NCBI GenBank assembly: GCA_947498765.1
Contig: CANMLG010000012.1
Coordinates: 1 to 64,000, forward strand
DNA: 64,000 bases
Direction: 5' to 3'
Source of the DNA: an uncultured Aquimarina sp.
GTDB lineage: Bacteria > Bacteroidota > Bacteroidia > Flavobacteriales > Flavobacteriaceae
Every line of letters begins with the position of its first letter. The stretch's first letter is position 1. The position numbers and the translations under genes are program-made. The notes beneath the pieces are model-generated. The model worked only from the letters and a program-made list of their open reading frames with translations. It made no database searches and was not told the DNA's origin. This document shows positions 52,258 to 62,228 of the stretch, one piece after another.

Positions 52258-52416
52258 TTCAACCCGGATTACGTATTGAAACTTTGCCATGAGGCTGTGA
52301 TATACAATAAATACTAGTGTTTTCTTAATTTCAGCATAGCAGCGTTATGGTTAAATTAAAAATTACAGTTTACGATAGTATTTGAAGTAGATCGCAGACG
52401 GAATAGATTTTGTTAC
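52258..52416. repeat. Repeat family 1, copy C (inverse orientation)
   Basis: Begins TTCAACCCGGATTACGTATT, the terminal repeat seen on the minus strand of copy A, contains the core hairpin CATAGCAGCGTTATG within AATTTCAG/GTTAAATT, and ends with GTATTTGAAGTAGATCGCAG ACGGAATAGA as in the copy at position 1. Its right end is decayed. The flanks, 52013-52257, are AT-rich and presumably hold the promoter of the ADH operon. Confidence 0.75.
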
Positions 52417-52826
52417 TTACACTGCACCAGTTCAATAATTGAGTTTTATAGTTACAATTTATTGTAATTATATACTTGTCTGGAAACACTACATATATAA
52501 CTGCCTGGATTCTTCAATAGGTAAGCCATTTTACACGAATTAATAATCCACAAAATCGTACAACACTTATATTGAGGTCAACAGTAATTTTTTGTGTAAA
52601 ACATATATTTACAATCAAAAAACCTCTTTTTAAATAATCTCATTTTATTTATTTTAGTAAGAATGTAACAGCACTTTTGTTTTTTTATCAAAAAATTCAT
52701 AAAAAAAACAACAATAATATAGTTAAATTATAACTATTAAGTATAATTCTCTATTTTGTGTAACTTTATAATCCTGATTTTTAGTTCAAATCAATAACTA
52801 AAAACGTATTATTAAACTTATAAGCG
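52417..52826. other. Leader of the sensor kinase gene
   Basis: A 410-bp AT-rich stretch without a credible gene. It separates the divergent P450 operon and sensor kinase together with repeat copy C. No terminator or clear operator was identified. Confidence 0.4.
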
Positions 52827-55800
52827 TTGAAAAAAACCACTTATTTTTGCCTATTTTTTATGCTGTACACTATGTTTACTAGTGCACAAGAAAATATCAA
52901 GCATGAATTTAAACGAATAGGACAAAATTACGGGCTTTCAAGTAATTGGGTATATAGCGTTTTTCAGGATGATTCAGGCTTTATATGGATCGGAACTGGA
53001 GATGGACTTAATAGATTTGATGGCTATCAATGCAAAACCTACAGACCTAAAAACGAATTTAATAACAGTTTAGGAAATATAGCATTTAATAGTATTGCTC
53101 AAAAACAAAAAAATGAACTTTGGACAGCTACATCTAGCGGGCTATACATTTTTAAAAACAATCAATTAACACTACATAAAGCAAGTCCTAAACTCAATTA
53201 CAGAGATGTTTTTACCGAAAATAAAAGAACCACTTGGCTCACTAGTCAATCGGGTTTAATTAAATTAAATACTATTGATAGCACATCTGTAAACTATAGT
53301 AAAAACCCAAGGCATGGCACATATAAAAAATCTTTTTATAAAATATTTAAAGACTCAAAAAATAATATTTGGTTTACCTCAACTGGATGTATTTTTAAAT
53401 ATACCCCCAACAATCAAAAATTTGAAAAATATGACAACTTTGAAAATCTAAATCCACAAACTAAACATGATATTTTGGCTATAACCGAAGATAAATCGGG
53501 TACCATTTGGGTTGGTTTTGGTCAAGATGGTTTATATTATTACTCTCCAAAAGAGAAAAACAAGCTATTTAAAAAGTATAGTGATGGTACTATTTTAGAT
53601 TTACATGCCGATAAAAATAATCAACTTTGGGTAGGAAGAGCTTCTAACAAGGGACTTGAAAAAATAGATTTAACAAACAACAACACATCCACCATTTTTA
53701 AATACCGAATTGCTGATCCAAAAAGTATTAGTGACAATTCTATTTTTAGCATACTTGAAGATACCTCTGGCGATATTTGGGTAGGCACTTTTGGTGGTGG
53801 CCTTAATTATACTAGTAAAAGAGAAAAAAAAATATATACAATTGACCGAAATTCACTCCAAACTCCCATTGAAAATAATTTAGTGAATGAAATTGTTGAG
53901 GAAGAAAAATTCCTTTGGATTGGAACCGAGGCTGGGATATCTAAACTTGACAAAGAAACTAATACTATAAAACATTACACCTATCAAGCTAATGACAAAA
54001 ACAGCTTAAGTAGAGACCCTGTTCATAAAATTTATAAAGATAGCAGAGGCAATTTATGGATTGGCACCTGGGATGGTTGTCTAAATTTATATAATTACGA
54101 AAAGGACAATTTTAAACGCTATTTGGCCTCACCGAAAGAAGGAAGTATACATAGCGAACATGTACTAGCCATAACTGAAGACAAAAAAAAGAGGCTATGG
54201 ATTGGCACAGCTGGAGGTGGGTTATATCAATATAACTATAAAGAAGATACCTTTAAAAATTATCAGCATATTTTACAATACGAGGATGGCTCACCGATCA
54301 GAGATATTACCCACATACAAGAAACACAAAATGCTGAGCTTTTATTAAATACCTACCATTCAATTATTTTTTTTAATCCAGAAAAAAACACTTTTACAGA
54401 GTTCCCTTTTAACATTCACAAAAGTATTGAACCCATCTTATTTATGTGTTCACTTTCTGATTCTGCTAACAATCTATGGATTGGAACAAATATTGGCTTA
54501 TTTCAATTTAACAAAAAGACTAAAAAATATACGCCTTATAATAAATATAAAGAACTTGTTGACTTATCTATAAAAGCACTTATTGAAGATATCAATGGTG
54601 TCCTTTGGGTATCGACTAATAATGGTATTTTTAGAATTAATGAAAAAGAAGCCCATATTACTAAATACACTAAACAGGACGGTTTTGCAAGTAATGAATT
54701 TAAAAAAGAGGCTGCTTATATAAATAAATCAGGAACTCTATATTTTGGCACCTCAAACGGACTTAATTTTTTCAACCCCAATGAACTTAAAATAAATCAA
54801 AAAACACCTTCATTGGCCATTACATCATTTGCTGTTTTACATTCAAAACCAAATGAAAACAAAAAATATCAATCTATTTTAGAAAATCCCAACACCGAAA
54901 AAAAAATACAACTGACCCATAAACAATCTAGCTTTGTAATTTCATATACTGGACTTAATTATCTTCATCCTGAAAAAAACAATTTCCGTTATAAACTAGA
55001 AGGTTATGATAAAGTGTGGGTTGATGCTGGAAAATCCCTTGCCGCTACTTATACTAATATTAAACCAGGAAATTATCAATTTAAAGTACTCGGATCAAAC
55101 AATGATGGCAAATGGTCTATTAAGCCCAAAACACTTATTATAAACATTAGTGCTCCTTGGTATAAAACTGATTTATTTAAAACAGCCTTAGCAATATTCT
55201 TACTAACACTTCCGCTTATATTCTACTTTATGCGTCTTTCATTTTATAAAAAACAAGAAAGATTACTAAAAAAACAAGTAGCTATTCGAACAAATGAAAT
55301 TAAAAAGCAAAATAAAGAACTCTCCGAACACAGAAATCACTTAGAAAAACTTGTCGAAGGTCGTACCAAAGAACTTAACAAAGCAAAACTTAAAGCCGAA
55401 GAATCTGACCGACTAAAATCTGCTTTTATTGCCAATATGAGTCACGAAATAAGAACCCCAATGAATGCTATATATGGATTTTCAAATTTATTAAACGAAG
55501 ATGATTTAAGTAAAGAAGAACGCTTAGAATATATTGAAATTATAAATAGCAGCTGTGATAGCTTATTAGTGCTTATTGATGATATTCTTGACATTTCCAT
55601 ACTTGACGCACAAGGAATTGATTTACAAATAAATAAAACAAATATCTTTGATTTTTTAAGCGAAATTGAAACCATTTATAAACAAAAAGAAACGAGTAAA
55701 TTAAAACTTAAATTTGAACACTCTGAACATCAGAAAAACACCATTATAAATACCGATCCAGTAAGGCTAAAACAAATACTTTCAAATTTACTTAATAATG

Positions 55801-56108
55801 CTTTTAAATTTACTGAAAAAGGCGCAGTCTCATTTGGTTTTAAGCTCTCTAGTGATTCCAAAAAAATTACATTTTATGTAAAAGATACTGGTATTGGTAT
55901 TGCTAAAAAAGATTTGGATATTATTTTTAATCCATTTTTAAAAGCTGGTAATAATACTGAAAAATTATACCGAGGAACCGGTATTGGACTTTCTATTTCA
56001 CAAAAGTTAGCATCTACTTTTAAAGGAAGTATTTATGTGGAGTCTGAAATCAAAAAAGGCACTACTTTTTATGTAGAAATACCCACAAACACCCAGCACT
56101 CTATTTAA
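52827..56108 (+). CDS. Beta-propeller sensor histidine kinase (HTCS-like, without receiver or AraC domain)
   Basis: A 1093-residue membrane kinase with TTG start. Signal peptide 1-20, then a two-propeller periplasmic sensor built from Reg_prop repeats (DDSGFIWIGTGDGLNRFDGY, DSRGNLWIGTWDGCLNLY, DINGVLWVSTNNGIFRINE), a Y_Y_Y domain (about 690-770, NFRYKLEGYDKVWVDAG), one transmembrane segment (about 781-803), a coiled linker, HisKA with His near 872 (NMSHEIRTPMNAIYGF) and HATPase_c (RGTGIGLSIS). Hybrid two-component systems with this sensor normally also carry receiver and AraC domains; these are absent. It is divergent from the P450 operon and probably senses a related glycan. Confidence 0.92.
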   Translation: MKKTTYFCLFFMLYTMFTSAQENIKHEFKRIGQNYGLSSNWVYSVFQDDSGFIWIGTGDGLNRFDGYQCKTYRPKNEFNNSLGNIAFNSIAQKQKNELWTATSSGLYIFKNNQLTLHKASPKLNYRDVFTENKRTTWLTSQSGLIKLNTIDSTSVNYSKNPRHGTYKKSFYKIFKDSKNNIWFTSTGCIFKYTPNNQKFEKYDNFENLNPQTKHDILAITEDKSGTIWVGFGQDGLYYYSPKEKNKLFKKYSDGTILDLHADKNNQLWVGRASNKGLEKIDLTNNNTSTIFKYRIADPKSISDNSIFSILEDTSGDIWVGTFGGGLNYTSKREKKIYTIDRNSLQTPIENNLVNEIVEEEKFLWIGTEAGISKLDKETNTIKHYTYQANDKNSLSRDPVHKIYKDSRGNLWIGTWDGCLNLYNYEKDNFKRYLASPKEGSIHSEHVLAITEDKKKRLWIGTAGGGLYQYNYKEDTFKNYQHILQYEDGSPIRDITHIQETQNAELLLNTYHSIIFFNPEKNTFTEFPFNIHKSIEPILFMCSLSDSANNLWIGTNIGLFQFNKKTKKYTPYNKYKELVDLSIKALIEDINGVLWVSTNNGIFRINEKEAHITKYTKQDGFASNEFKKEAAYINKSGTLYFGTSNGLNFFNPNELKINQKTPSLAITSFAVLHSKPNENKKYQSILENPNTEKKIQLTHKQSSFVISYTGLNYLHPEKNNFRYKLEGYDKVWVDAGKSLAATYTNIKPGNYQFKVLGSNNDGKWSIKPKTLIINISAPWYKTDLFKTALAIFLLTLPLIFYFMRLSFYKKQERLLKKQVAIRTNEIKKQNKELSEHRNHLEKLVEGRTKELNKAKLKAEESDRLKSAFIANMSHEIRTPMNAIYGFSNLLNEDDLSKEERLEYIEIINSSCDSLLVLIDDILDISILDAQGIDLQINKTNIFDFLSEIETIYKQKETSKLKLKFEHSEHQKNTIINTDPVRLKQILSNLLNNAFKFTEKGAVSFGFKLSSDSKKITFYVKDTGIGIAKKDLDIIFNPFLKAGNNTEKLYRGTGIGLSISQKLASTFKGSIYVESEIKKGTTFYVEIPTNTQHSI

Positions 56109-56195
56109 AAGTTTTACAGAACATAAAAAAGCACACTAAAACGTTTGAGTCTTAAGTCTTTTTTAACTATTTTTATATTCCCCAACCCTAAAAAA

Positions 56196-56576
56196 ATGAA
56201 TAAACCAATAAATATTATAATCTCAGAGGATGAACAATTAAATTTTATTTTATTACAAAAACTATTACAACGAATCATAAAATCTCCTTTGAATATCCAA
56301 CATGCTGTTAATGGTAAACAAGCTATTGAATTTTGCAACCCAAAAATAGATTTAATTTTAATGGATATCGAAATGCCGATTATGAATGGTTTTGATGCTT
56401 CCAAAATATTAAAAGAAAAGTATCCTAGTATCCCTATCATAATTCAAACAGCTCACTGTTCGAAAGATCATAGGCTAAAAGCCCAGCAATTAGGTTGCAA
56501 TGCTTTTTTAGCCAAACCGATAATTAGAAAAGATTTTGAAACATTAGTATCAGAATTTATTCCAGTAGCTTGTTAA
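56196..56576 (+). CDS. Stand-alone receiver-domain response regulator
   Basis: A 126-residue single receiver domain (start ATG 56196, MNKPINIIISEDEQLNFILL; the frame opens at 56145). Acidic pocket E11-D12, predicted phospho-acceptor Asp57 in LILMDIEMPIMNGF, Thr in IIIQTAHCS, and Lys in FLAKPIIRKDF. No output domain. It lies 87 bp after the beta-propeller kinase gene on the same strand and is its obvious phosphoryl acceptor. With no DNA-binding domain it must act through a protein partner or a phosphorelay. Confidence 0.9.
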   Translation: MNKPINIIISEDEQLNFILLQKLLQRIIKSPLNIQHAVNGKQAIEFCNPKIDLILMDIEMPIMNGFDASKILKEKYPSIPIIIQTAHCSKDHRLKAQQLGCNAFLAKPIIRKDFETLVSEFIPVAC

Positions 56577-56586
56577 AATTAATTTT

Positions 56587-57684
56587 TTAAAACTTAAACT
56601 CAAGTTGAACATTCACATCCTTTGGCACTGCTTTTTTAGTTGTAGTAGTATTATTCAAATTATGCATTGACAAGCCCAACAATCTTACTGAATTTTCCAT
56701 TTTTTGTTGGTACAAAAGCATTTTTGCCGTTTCAAAAAGTAAACTCGCATCACTAATATAATAGGCTAAAGTTTTTGATCGGGTATGCACACTAAAATCA
56801 CTATACTTAATTTTTAATGTAATAGTCTTGCCCGCTATTTTGTCTTTGGAAAGTCTTCGCTCCAATTCATCTGACAAGTCTTGTAAACGTTCTTCCATAT
56901 AAATTTCCGAAGCTAAATTTACATTAAATGTACGTTCAGCCCCTATAGATTTACGTGTACGATGTGGTTTTACAGTACTATTGTGTATTCCTCGAACAAT
57001 TTTATAATAATGAGCTCCCGATTTTCCGAAATTTTCAGTTAAATAAGCTTCTGTTTTAGTTTTTAAATCTGCTCCAGTATAAATTCCTAAAGCATACATT
57101 TTTTTTTGAGTCACTTTTCCAACCCCATAAAATTTTTTTATATCTAAATTTTTCAAAAAATCAAGTACTTCCGATGGGTTTACCGTTTTTTGCCCATTAG
57201 GTTTATTGTAATCACTTGCTACTTTGGCAATAAACTTATTAATAGAAATTCCTGCTGAGGCAGTTAGCCCTGTTTTTTCTAAAATTTTTGCTCGAATATC
57301 TTTTGCTATTAAACTTGCACTTGGATTCCCTTTTTTATTTTCGGTTACATCCAAATAAGCCTCATCCAATGAGAGTGGCTCTACCAAATCTGTATATTCA
57401 AAAAAAATAGCACGCACTTGCTCCGACACCTCTTTGTATCGTTTAAAATGATGTTTTACAAAAATAAGATCCGGACATAATTTACGAGCCACAGCACTAC
57501 TCATAGCACTACGCACACCAAATTTACGCGCTTCATAACTTGCCGCACTAATAACTCCTCGATCGCTGCTTCCTCCTACTGCAATCGGCTTGCCTTTTAA
57601 ACTCGGATCATCTAACTGCTCCACCGAAGCATAAAAAGCATCCATATCCACATGTATTATTTTGCGCGAAATATCGAAGTCCAT
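56587..57684 (-). CDS. dinB: DNA polymerase IV (Y-family)
   Basis: A 365-residue Y-family translesion polymerase. Catalytic acidic residues lie in VDMDAFYASVEQ (N-terminus) and SLDEAYLD (about 105); the helix-hairpin-helix region and little-finger domain follow. The end, NVQLEFKF, is a clamp-binding peptide of the QLxLF type, as expected for recruitment by the beta sliding clamp. It incorporates nucleotides opposite damaged bases. Convergent with the receiver gene, stops 10 bp apart; complete and of normal length. Confidence 0.95.
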   Translation of the reverse strand: MDFDISRKIIHVDMDAFYASVEQLDDPSLKGKPIAVGGSSDRGVISAASYEARKFGVRSAMSSAVARKLCPDLIFVKHHFKRYKEVSEQVRAIFFEYTDLVEPLSLDEAYLDVTENKKGNPSASLIAKDIRAKILEKTGLTASAGISINKFIAKVASDYNKPNGQKTVNPSEVLDFLKNLDIKKFYGVGKVTQKKMYALGIYTGADLKTKTEAYLTENFGKSGAHYYKIVRGIHNSTVKPHRTRKSIGAERTFNVNLASEIYMEERLQDLSDELERRLSKDKIAGKTITLKIKYSDFSVHTRSKTLAYYISDASLLFETAKMLLYQQKMENSVRLLGLSMHNLNNTTTTKKAVPKDVNVQLEFKF

Positions 57685-57873
57685 ACTACAAATATAAATG
57701 GATTTTGTTAGTGTTCTAGTCCATTAAAAAATAGTCGCTAGTTAAATTAATCAAAATAAATTACTCTTATTAGAAAGACTTACTAACAACGCTTTTCTAC
57801 TTATAATATATACCATACACATATCTTATAGCAGAACTAGCTTAATTAACAAAGTTCTTTTTACTTTTGCAGC

Positions 57874-58920
57874 ATGATTGAAGATAAAAACCCGCAGCAT
57901 ACACGCCTTTCAGAACTTGGAGAGTTCGGTTTAATTGAACATTTGACAAAAAAATTTAAAATTGCTCATAAAAGCACTTTAAAAGGCATAGGCGATGATG
58001 CCGCAGTTATTGACTTTACTAATAATAAATGTGTAGTAAGCACCGATTTACTTGTCGAAGGTATTCACTTTGATTTGGCTTATGTGCCATTAAAACACTT
58101 AGGCTACAAAGCTGTCATGGTTAATTTATCGGATATCTATGCCATGAATGCTACACCCAAACAAATTACCATTTCTATTGCTGCCAGTAATCGTTTCCCT
58201 TTAGAAGCTTTAGAAGACTTGTATGCAGGCATTGAAACAGCTGCAAAAATATATAATATTGATGTCGTGGGCGGAGACACTACATCATCAAACAAAGGAC
58301 TTTTAATTAGTATTACTGCGTTAGGCCATGCCAATGAAAAAGATATTGTATACCGTAGCGGTGCTAAGGATAATGATTTAATTGTAGTATCTGGAGATTT
58401 AGGTGCTGCTTATATGGGGTTACAAATACTTGAGCGTGAAAACGAAGTATTTAAAGTAAATCCACAATCACAACCGGATTTATCAATGTATAGTTATTTA
58501 ATTGAACGTCAATTAAAACCTGAAGCCAGAAAAGATATACCAGAATTGTTAAGAGTACTTGAAGTGCAACCAACTAGTATGATTGACATTAGTGATGGCT
58601 TATCTTCGGAAATTTTACACTTATGTAAAGCATCGGATCTTAGCGCTACATTATACGAAGATAAAATCCCTTTAGATCCTACTGTTATAAATTCCTGCGA
58701 AGAATTCAATTTAGACAGTACTACTATTGCACTAAGTGGAGGAGAAGATTATGAATTATTATTTACTGTTAAACAAGAAGATTTCCCAAAAATAAAGGCT
58801 AATCCAAATCTTTCAATTATTGGACATATGACACCTAAAAACGAAGGAATATATTTAGTGACGCGAGGAAATACTAAAGTAGAAATTACTGCTCAAGGAT
58901 GGAATAGCTTACAGCAATAA
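57874..58920 (+). CDS. thiL: Thiamine-monophosphate kinase
   Basis: A 348-residue ThiL that phosphorylates thiamine monophosphate to the diphosphate cofactor. Metal and substrate motifs are clear: LKGIGDDAAVIDF, VVSTDLLVEGIHFDLAYVPL, YKAVMVNLSDIYAMNATPKQ, IDVVGGDTTSS and MIDISDGLSSEILHL, with ALSGGEDYELLF near the C-terminus. Cytoplasmic. It converges on the small zinc-ribbon gene with only 3 bp between the stops. No other thiamine genes are nearby. Confidence 0.95.
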   Translation: MIEDKNPQHTRLSELGEFGLIEHLTKKFKIAHKSTLKGIGDDAAVIDFTNNKCVVSTDLLVEGIHFDLAYVPLKHLGYKAVMVNLSDIYAMNATPKQITISIAASNRFPLEALEDLYAGIETAAKIYNIDVVGGDTTSSNKGLLISITALGHANEKDIVYRSGAKDNDLIVVSGDLGAAYMGLQILERENEVFKVNPQSQPDLSMYSYLIERQLKPEARKDIPELLRVLEVQPTSMIDISDGLSSEILHLCKASDLSATLYEDKIPLDPTVINSCEEFNLDSTTIALSGGEDYELLFTVKQEDFPKIKANPNLSIIGHMTPKNEGIYLVTRGNTKVEITAQGWNSLQQ

Positions 58921-58923
58921 AAC

Positions 58924-59199
58924 CTAGGCTACAACTTTCATTTTTACACGCTTGCTCCTACGGCGTTTTACAATAACTTGTTCCAAACCTAAATGAATAA
59001 ATTTTAACTTTGGAGTTAATGGAACAAGCTGTCCATTGGCATCATTTGTAACCTCTTTACCACAACAAGAACATGAATATTCTTTAATATGATTGGTCAC
59101 TTTTTTAGTTGTTTGGTACTGATGTCCTACAACAGAACAGTACAATTTTGGTATAAATAACTTATTTGACACATTCATGACATTTGGGGAATAATGCAT
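58924..59199 (-). CDS. Small putative zinc-ribbon protein
   Basis: A 91-residue basic protein. A likely zinc site is formed by LYCSVVGHQYQ and YSCSCCGKEVTND (Cys, His, CxCC), and a very basic end follows (VIVKRRRSKRVKMKVV). The Cys/GH and CxxCG arrangement resembles small phage-derived DUF1660-type proteins, but the match is only by pattern. Function unknown; nucleic-acid binding would fit the charge. The possible start MNVSNKLF seven residues inside is an alternative. Confidence 0.6.
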   Translation of the reverse strand: MHYSPNVMNVSNKLFIPKLYCSVVGHQYQTTKKVTNHIKEYSCSCCGKEVTNDANGQLVPLTPKLKFIHLGLEQVIVKRRRSKRVKMKVVA

Positions 59200-59430
59200 T
59201 AATATGATACTAAATAAGTTAAAAAAAACGTATAAACCAAATTACTCAAAATCAAAAATTTAAATATTTGTAAGTAAAAACTTACATTTTAAGCTCTAGA
59301 ACAGCTTAAAAAATTTACAAATCACTGAAAACAAAGGACTTAATATATAAATGTTAAAATTTGCTTTTTATCGATTTTTTTTGAACTTTATCGAAATTAC
59401 AACTGTTAAATCATTTCATTTAAGAATATT

Positions 59431-60312
59431 TTAACAAATAACACACAATGCATTTTCAAGCAACTGATAATCAATTCTATTTGTTTTTTCATTTCTCACT
59501 TCACCATCTAATTGATATTCTATTGATGAGCCCATCTCATTTTTTACGCTCACCTTTTTGGCAGAATAACATTGAACCTCCTTTAAACTCTCATGCCTTT
59601 TGAACAACATAAGCAATCCAAATAATAAAATTTTAAGTTTATTTATTTTAGAAACAATCAAAACATCAAAAACACCATCTTTTAATGATGCCTTTGGAGT
59701 TAGGCTTAGGTTATATCCTAACTCATTAGAATTTGAAACAAAAACCATAAATGGTTGACACTTGATCTCTTTATCATCTATACACACATAATAACTTTCA
59801 TTAGTACTATATTCCTTTAAAGCTTTTATACTTGATTTTATGTAACTTGTAATAGTACGCTCATTTGAATCTTCGTAATTTTTAATTACCTGAGCATCAA
59901 AACCCGTACCCGAATTACTAAAAAAATAATTTCCATTTACAATTCCAACATCAATTTTTGTATGATCACCGTTTTTAATAAGCGCTAATGCCTTATCAAT
60001 TTCCAAAGGAATATTCAAATTAGAAGCCAATCCATTACCCGAACCTGCAGGAACTATCCCCAAAACAATAGTACTACCTACTAAACCCGAAGCTACTTCA
60101 TTTATAGTACCATCACCACCACTAGCTACAACAATTGACACTCCGCTTTTTACACTATTTTTAACCAACTCAGTAGCATGATTTTTATATTGAGTGTAAA
60201 AAATACCAATCTTAAATGCTGATTTAGGAAAATATTCTACCACTAATTTTTCTGAAATAGTATTTTTTCCAGAACCTGATATTGGATTAATTATAAAATG
60301 TATCTCTTTCAT
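59431..60312 (-). CDS. Diacylglycerol/lipid kinase family protein
   Basis: A lipid kinase of the DagK/YegS catalytic family, about 293 residues (ATG 60312, MKEIHFIINPISGSGKN; one Met lies two codons upstream). The nucleotide-binding signature VVASGGDGTINEVASGLVG (about 60-78) and GIVPAGSGNGLASNLNIP are present, with SNSGTGFDAQVI further on and a YegS-type C-terminal beta-sandwich. It phosphorylates a membrane lipid or sphingoid base; substrate uncertain. It is divergent from the acyltransferase gene at 60431, consistent with membrane-lipid metabolism. Confidence 0.88.
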   Translation of the reverse strand: MKEIHFIINPISGSGKNTISEKLVVEYFPKSAFKIGIFYTQYKNHATELVKNSVKSGVSIVVASGGDGTINEVASGLVGSTIVLGIVPAGSGNGLASNLNIPLEIDKALALIKNGDHTKIDVGIVNGNYFFSNSGTGFDAQVIKNYEDSNERTITSYIKSSIKALKEYSTNESYYVCIDDKEIKCQPFMVFVSNSNELGYNLSLTPKASLKDGVFDVLIVSKINKLKILLFGLLMLFKRHESLKEVQCYSAKKVSVKNEMGSSIEYQLDGEVRNEKTNRIDYQLLENALCVIC

Positions 60313-60430
60313 TAGCAATAAATCCTTATTTTGATAAATGCAACTTAAATTACTTTTAAAAAGTCACAAACTACAATTTAATTTTTAGTTTCTTTTGAAA
60401 GAATGCATCTTTACTTTAAAATAAAATTAC

Positions 60431-61171
60431 ATGAAGTGGTATCACTATCCTTTTTATATATTTTTTCGAATTTGGTTTTATTTAATGATGGGTTTGCCTC
60501 TTATTATATTTTCACCTGTTCTAATTCTTTTAACCCTAAAACAGTCTTGGTACCCTCTCTTTTTTAAAGTAGCACGTATTTGGTCTGCTTTTGTATTATA
60601 TGCTTCTGGTTTTATTCCTTTACGAAAGAATGGCATTTTTAATGAACCTAGAAAAAGTTTTATGATCATAGCCAATCACACTTCTATGCTTGATATTATG
60701 CTTATGCTATACAGTGTAAAAAACCCTTTTGTTTTTGTAGGCAAGCAAGAATTAACCAAAATTCCTGTATTTGGATACTTTTACAAAAGAACTTGTATTT
60801 TGGTTGATCGGAATAACTCAAAAAGTAGAAGAGAAGTTTTTGAACAAGCTAAAGCTAAAATTGATTTAGGTTTGAGTGTCTGTATTTTTCCTGAAGGCGG
60901 AGTACCTGATGATGAGTCCATAGTACTTGACAACTTTAAAGATGGCGCCTTTAGATTAGCTATTGAGCATGAATTACCTATACTCCCTTTGGTTTTTCCC
61001 GATAATAAAAAACGATTTTCATATACTTTTTTTAGTGGAAGCTATGGCAAAACACGTTCCTATATACTTAATCAAATTTCAACTTCTGGCTACAGCCTAA
61101 ATGAAAAAGGAGCTTTGAGGCAACAAGCTCACCATCATATTTTAAAAAAGCTTAATGAAGTAACTAATTAA
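60431..61171 (+). CDS. plsC: 1-acyl-sn-glycerol-3-phosphate acyltransferase-like protein
   Basis: A 246-residue membrane-associated acyltransferase. The catalytic HX4D is IIANHTSMLDIMLM (about 81-86), and substrate motifs FPEGG (VCIFPEGGVPDDE) and LPILPLVFPD follow. Two N-terminal hydrophobic segments (YIFFRIWFYLMMGLPLIIFS) anchor it in the inner membrane. It adds the second acyl chain in phosphatidic acid synthesis or acylates another lysolipid. The tRNA-binding protein gene begins 4 bp after its stop, so the two are co-transcribed. Confidence 0.88.
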   Translation: MKWYHYPFYIFFRIWFYLMMGLPLIIFSPVLILLTLKQSWYPLFFKVARIWSAFVLYASGFIPLRKNGIFNEPRKSFMIIANHTSMLDIMLMLYSVKNPFVFVGKQELTKIPVFGYFYKRTCILVDRNNSKSRREVFEQAKAKIDLGLSVCIFPEGGVPDDESIVLDNFKDGAFRLAIEHELPILPLVFPDNKKRFSYTFFSGSYGKTRSYILNQISTSGYSLNEKGALRQQAHHHILKKLNEVTN

Positions 61172-61175
61172 CACT

Positions 61176-61526
61176 ATGAAAGAAGCTCTTAACCCACCTA
61201 TCAATTGGGATGATTTTACAAAAATAGACATCAGAATTGGCACAATTCTTTCAGCTAAAATATTTAAAGAAGCTAAAAAACCAGCTTATAAAGTAACTAT
61301 TGATTTTGGCACATTAGGGACACGTAAAACCTCTGCTCAAATTACAAAATTATACCAACCCGAAGATTTAATTGGCAAACAAGTCGTAGCTGTAGTTAAT
61401 TTCCCGCCAAAGCAAATTGCTACTATGATGAGTGAATGTTTACTTTTAGGTGGTCTAGGCAATGATAACGCAGTAACTATTATTCAACCTGAACAGCCTG
61501 TTAAAAATGGCACTCGAATTGGGTGA
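61176..61526 (+). CDS. csaA: CsaA-like tRNA-binding-domain protein
   Basis: A 116-residue protein made of one tRNA-binding OB fold of the CsaA/MetRS C-terminal type: FTKIDIRIGTILSAKIFKEA, KPAYKVTIDFGTLGTRKTSA, IGKQVVAVVNFPPKQI and MMSECLLLGG. CsaA is a small homodimeric secretion-associated chaperone in Bacillus and binds tRNA-like ligands. Cytoplasmic. It is the second gene of the operon with the acyltransferase and converges on truB with 6 bp between stops. Confidence 0.88.
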   Translation: MKEALNPPINWDDFTKIDIRIGTILSAKIFKEAKKPAYKVTIDFGTLGTRKTSAQITKLYQPEDLIGKQVVAVVNFPPKQIATMMSECLLLGGLGNDNAVTIIQPEQPVKNGTRIG

Positions 61527-61532
61527 TTACTT

Positions 61533-62225
61533 TTAAACTTCCTTCAACAGCTCCTCAAAAGCTTGCGGCGTCATGGCATTTTCAACCGAATATCCCCCAA
61601 TTTTGGTGCGTCTTAATACTGAAAGATACGCCCCAGAATCTAAGGCTTTTCCAAAATCATGTGCTAATGATCGTATATAGGTTCCTTTACTACATACTAC
61701 CCTAAAATTAACATTTGCTCCATTAATAGCTGTAATTTCAAATTCACTAATTTCGATTGTTCTAGATGAAATTTTAACTTCTTCGTTATTACGCGCATAT
61801 TCATATAAACGTTTCCCATCTTTTTTTAAAGCCGAAAAAACTGGGGGATATTGTTCTATTTTGCCTATAAATTGTTTTGTGGCACCATGTATTACTTCCT
61901 CCGTAAGGTGATCTATTGGGTATTGGGCATCAAACTCGGTTTCTAAATCATAGGATGGTGTGCTGGCTCCTAAGCTTATCGTGCCTGTGTATTCCTTTAT
62001 TTGACCTTGAAGCTCATTAATCGTTTTTGTGGATTTACCAGTACATATAAGCAATAATCCCGAAGCCAAAGGATCCAATGTGCCTGCATGACCTACCTTT
62101 ATTTTTTTTATATCAAACTGCTTACGGATTAACCATCTCAATTTATTAACCACCTGAAATGAAGACCATTCCAAGGGCTTATCAATTAACAAAGTTTGTC
62201 CATCTAAATAATCTTTCCCTTCCAT
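61533..62225 (-). CDS. truB: tRNA pseudouridine-55 synthase
   Basis: TruB converts U55 of tRNA T-arms to pseudouridine. A 230-residue protein with motif I/KPLEWSSFQVVNKLRW, the catalytic aspartate in KVGHAGTLDPLASGLLLICT, and LRRTKIGGYSVENAMT near the end. It ends without a PUA extension, as in other flavobacteria. It starts 3 bp after the uppP stop (62229) and belongs to the minus-strand operon ftsX - hypothetical - DUF3098 - uppP - truB. Confidence 0.95.
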   Translation of the reverse strand: MEGKDYLDGQTLLIDKPLEWSSFQVVNKLRWLIRKQFDIKKIKVGHAGTLDPLASGLLLICTGKSTKTINELQGQIKEYTGTISLGASTPSYDLETEFDAQYPIDHLTEEVIHGATKQFIGKIEQYPPVFSALKKDGKRLYEYARNNEEVKISSRTIEISEFEITAINGANVNFRVVCSKGTYIRSLAHDFGKALDSGAYLSVLRRTKIGGYSVENAMTPQAFEELLKEV

Positions 62226-62228
62226 ATT

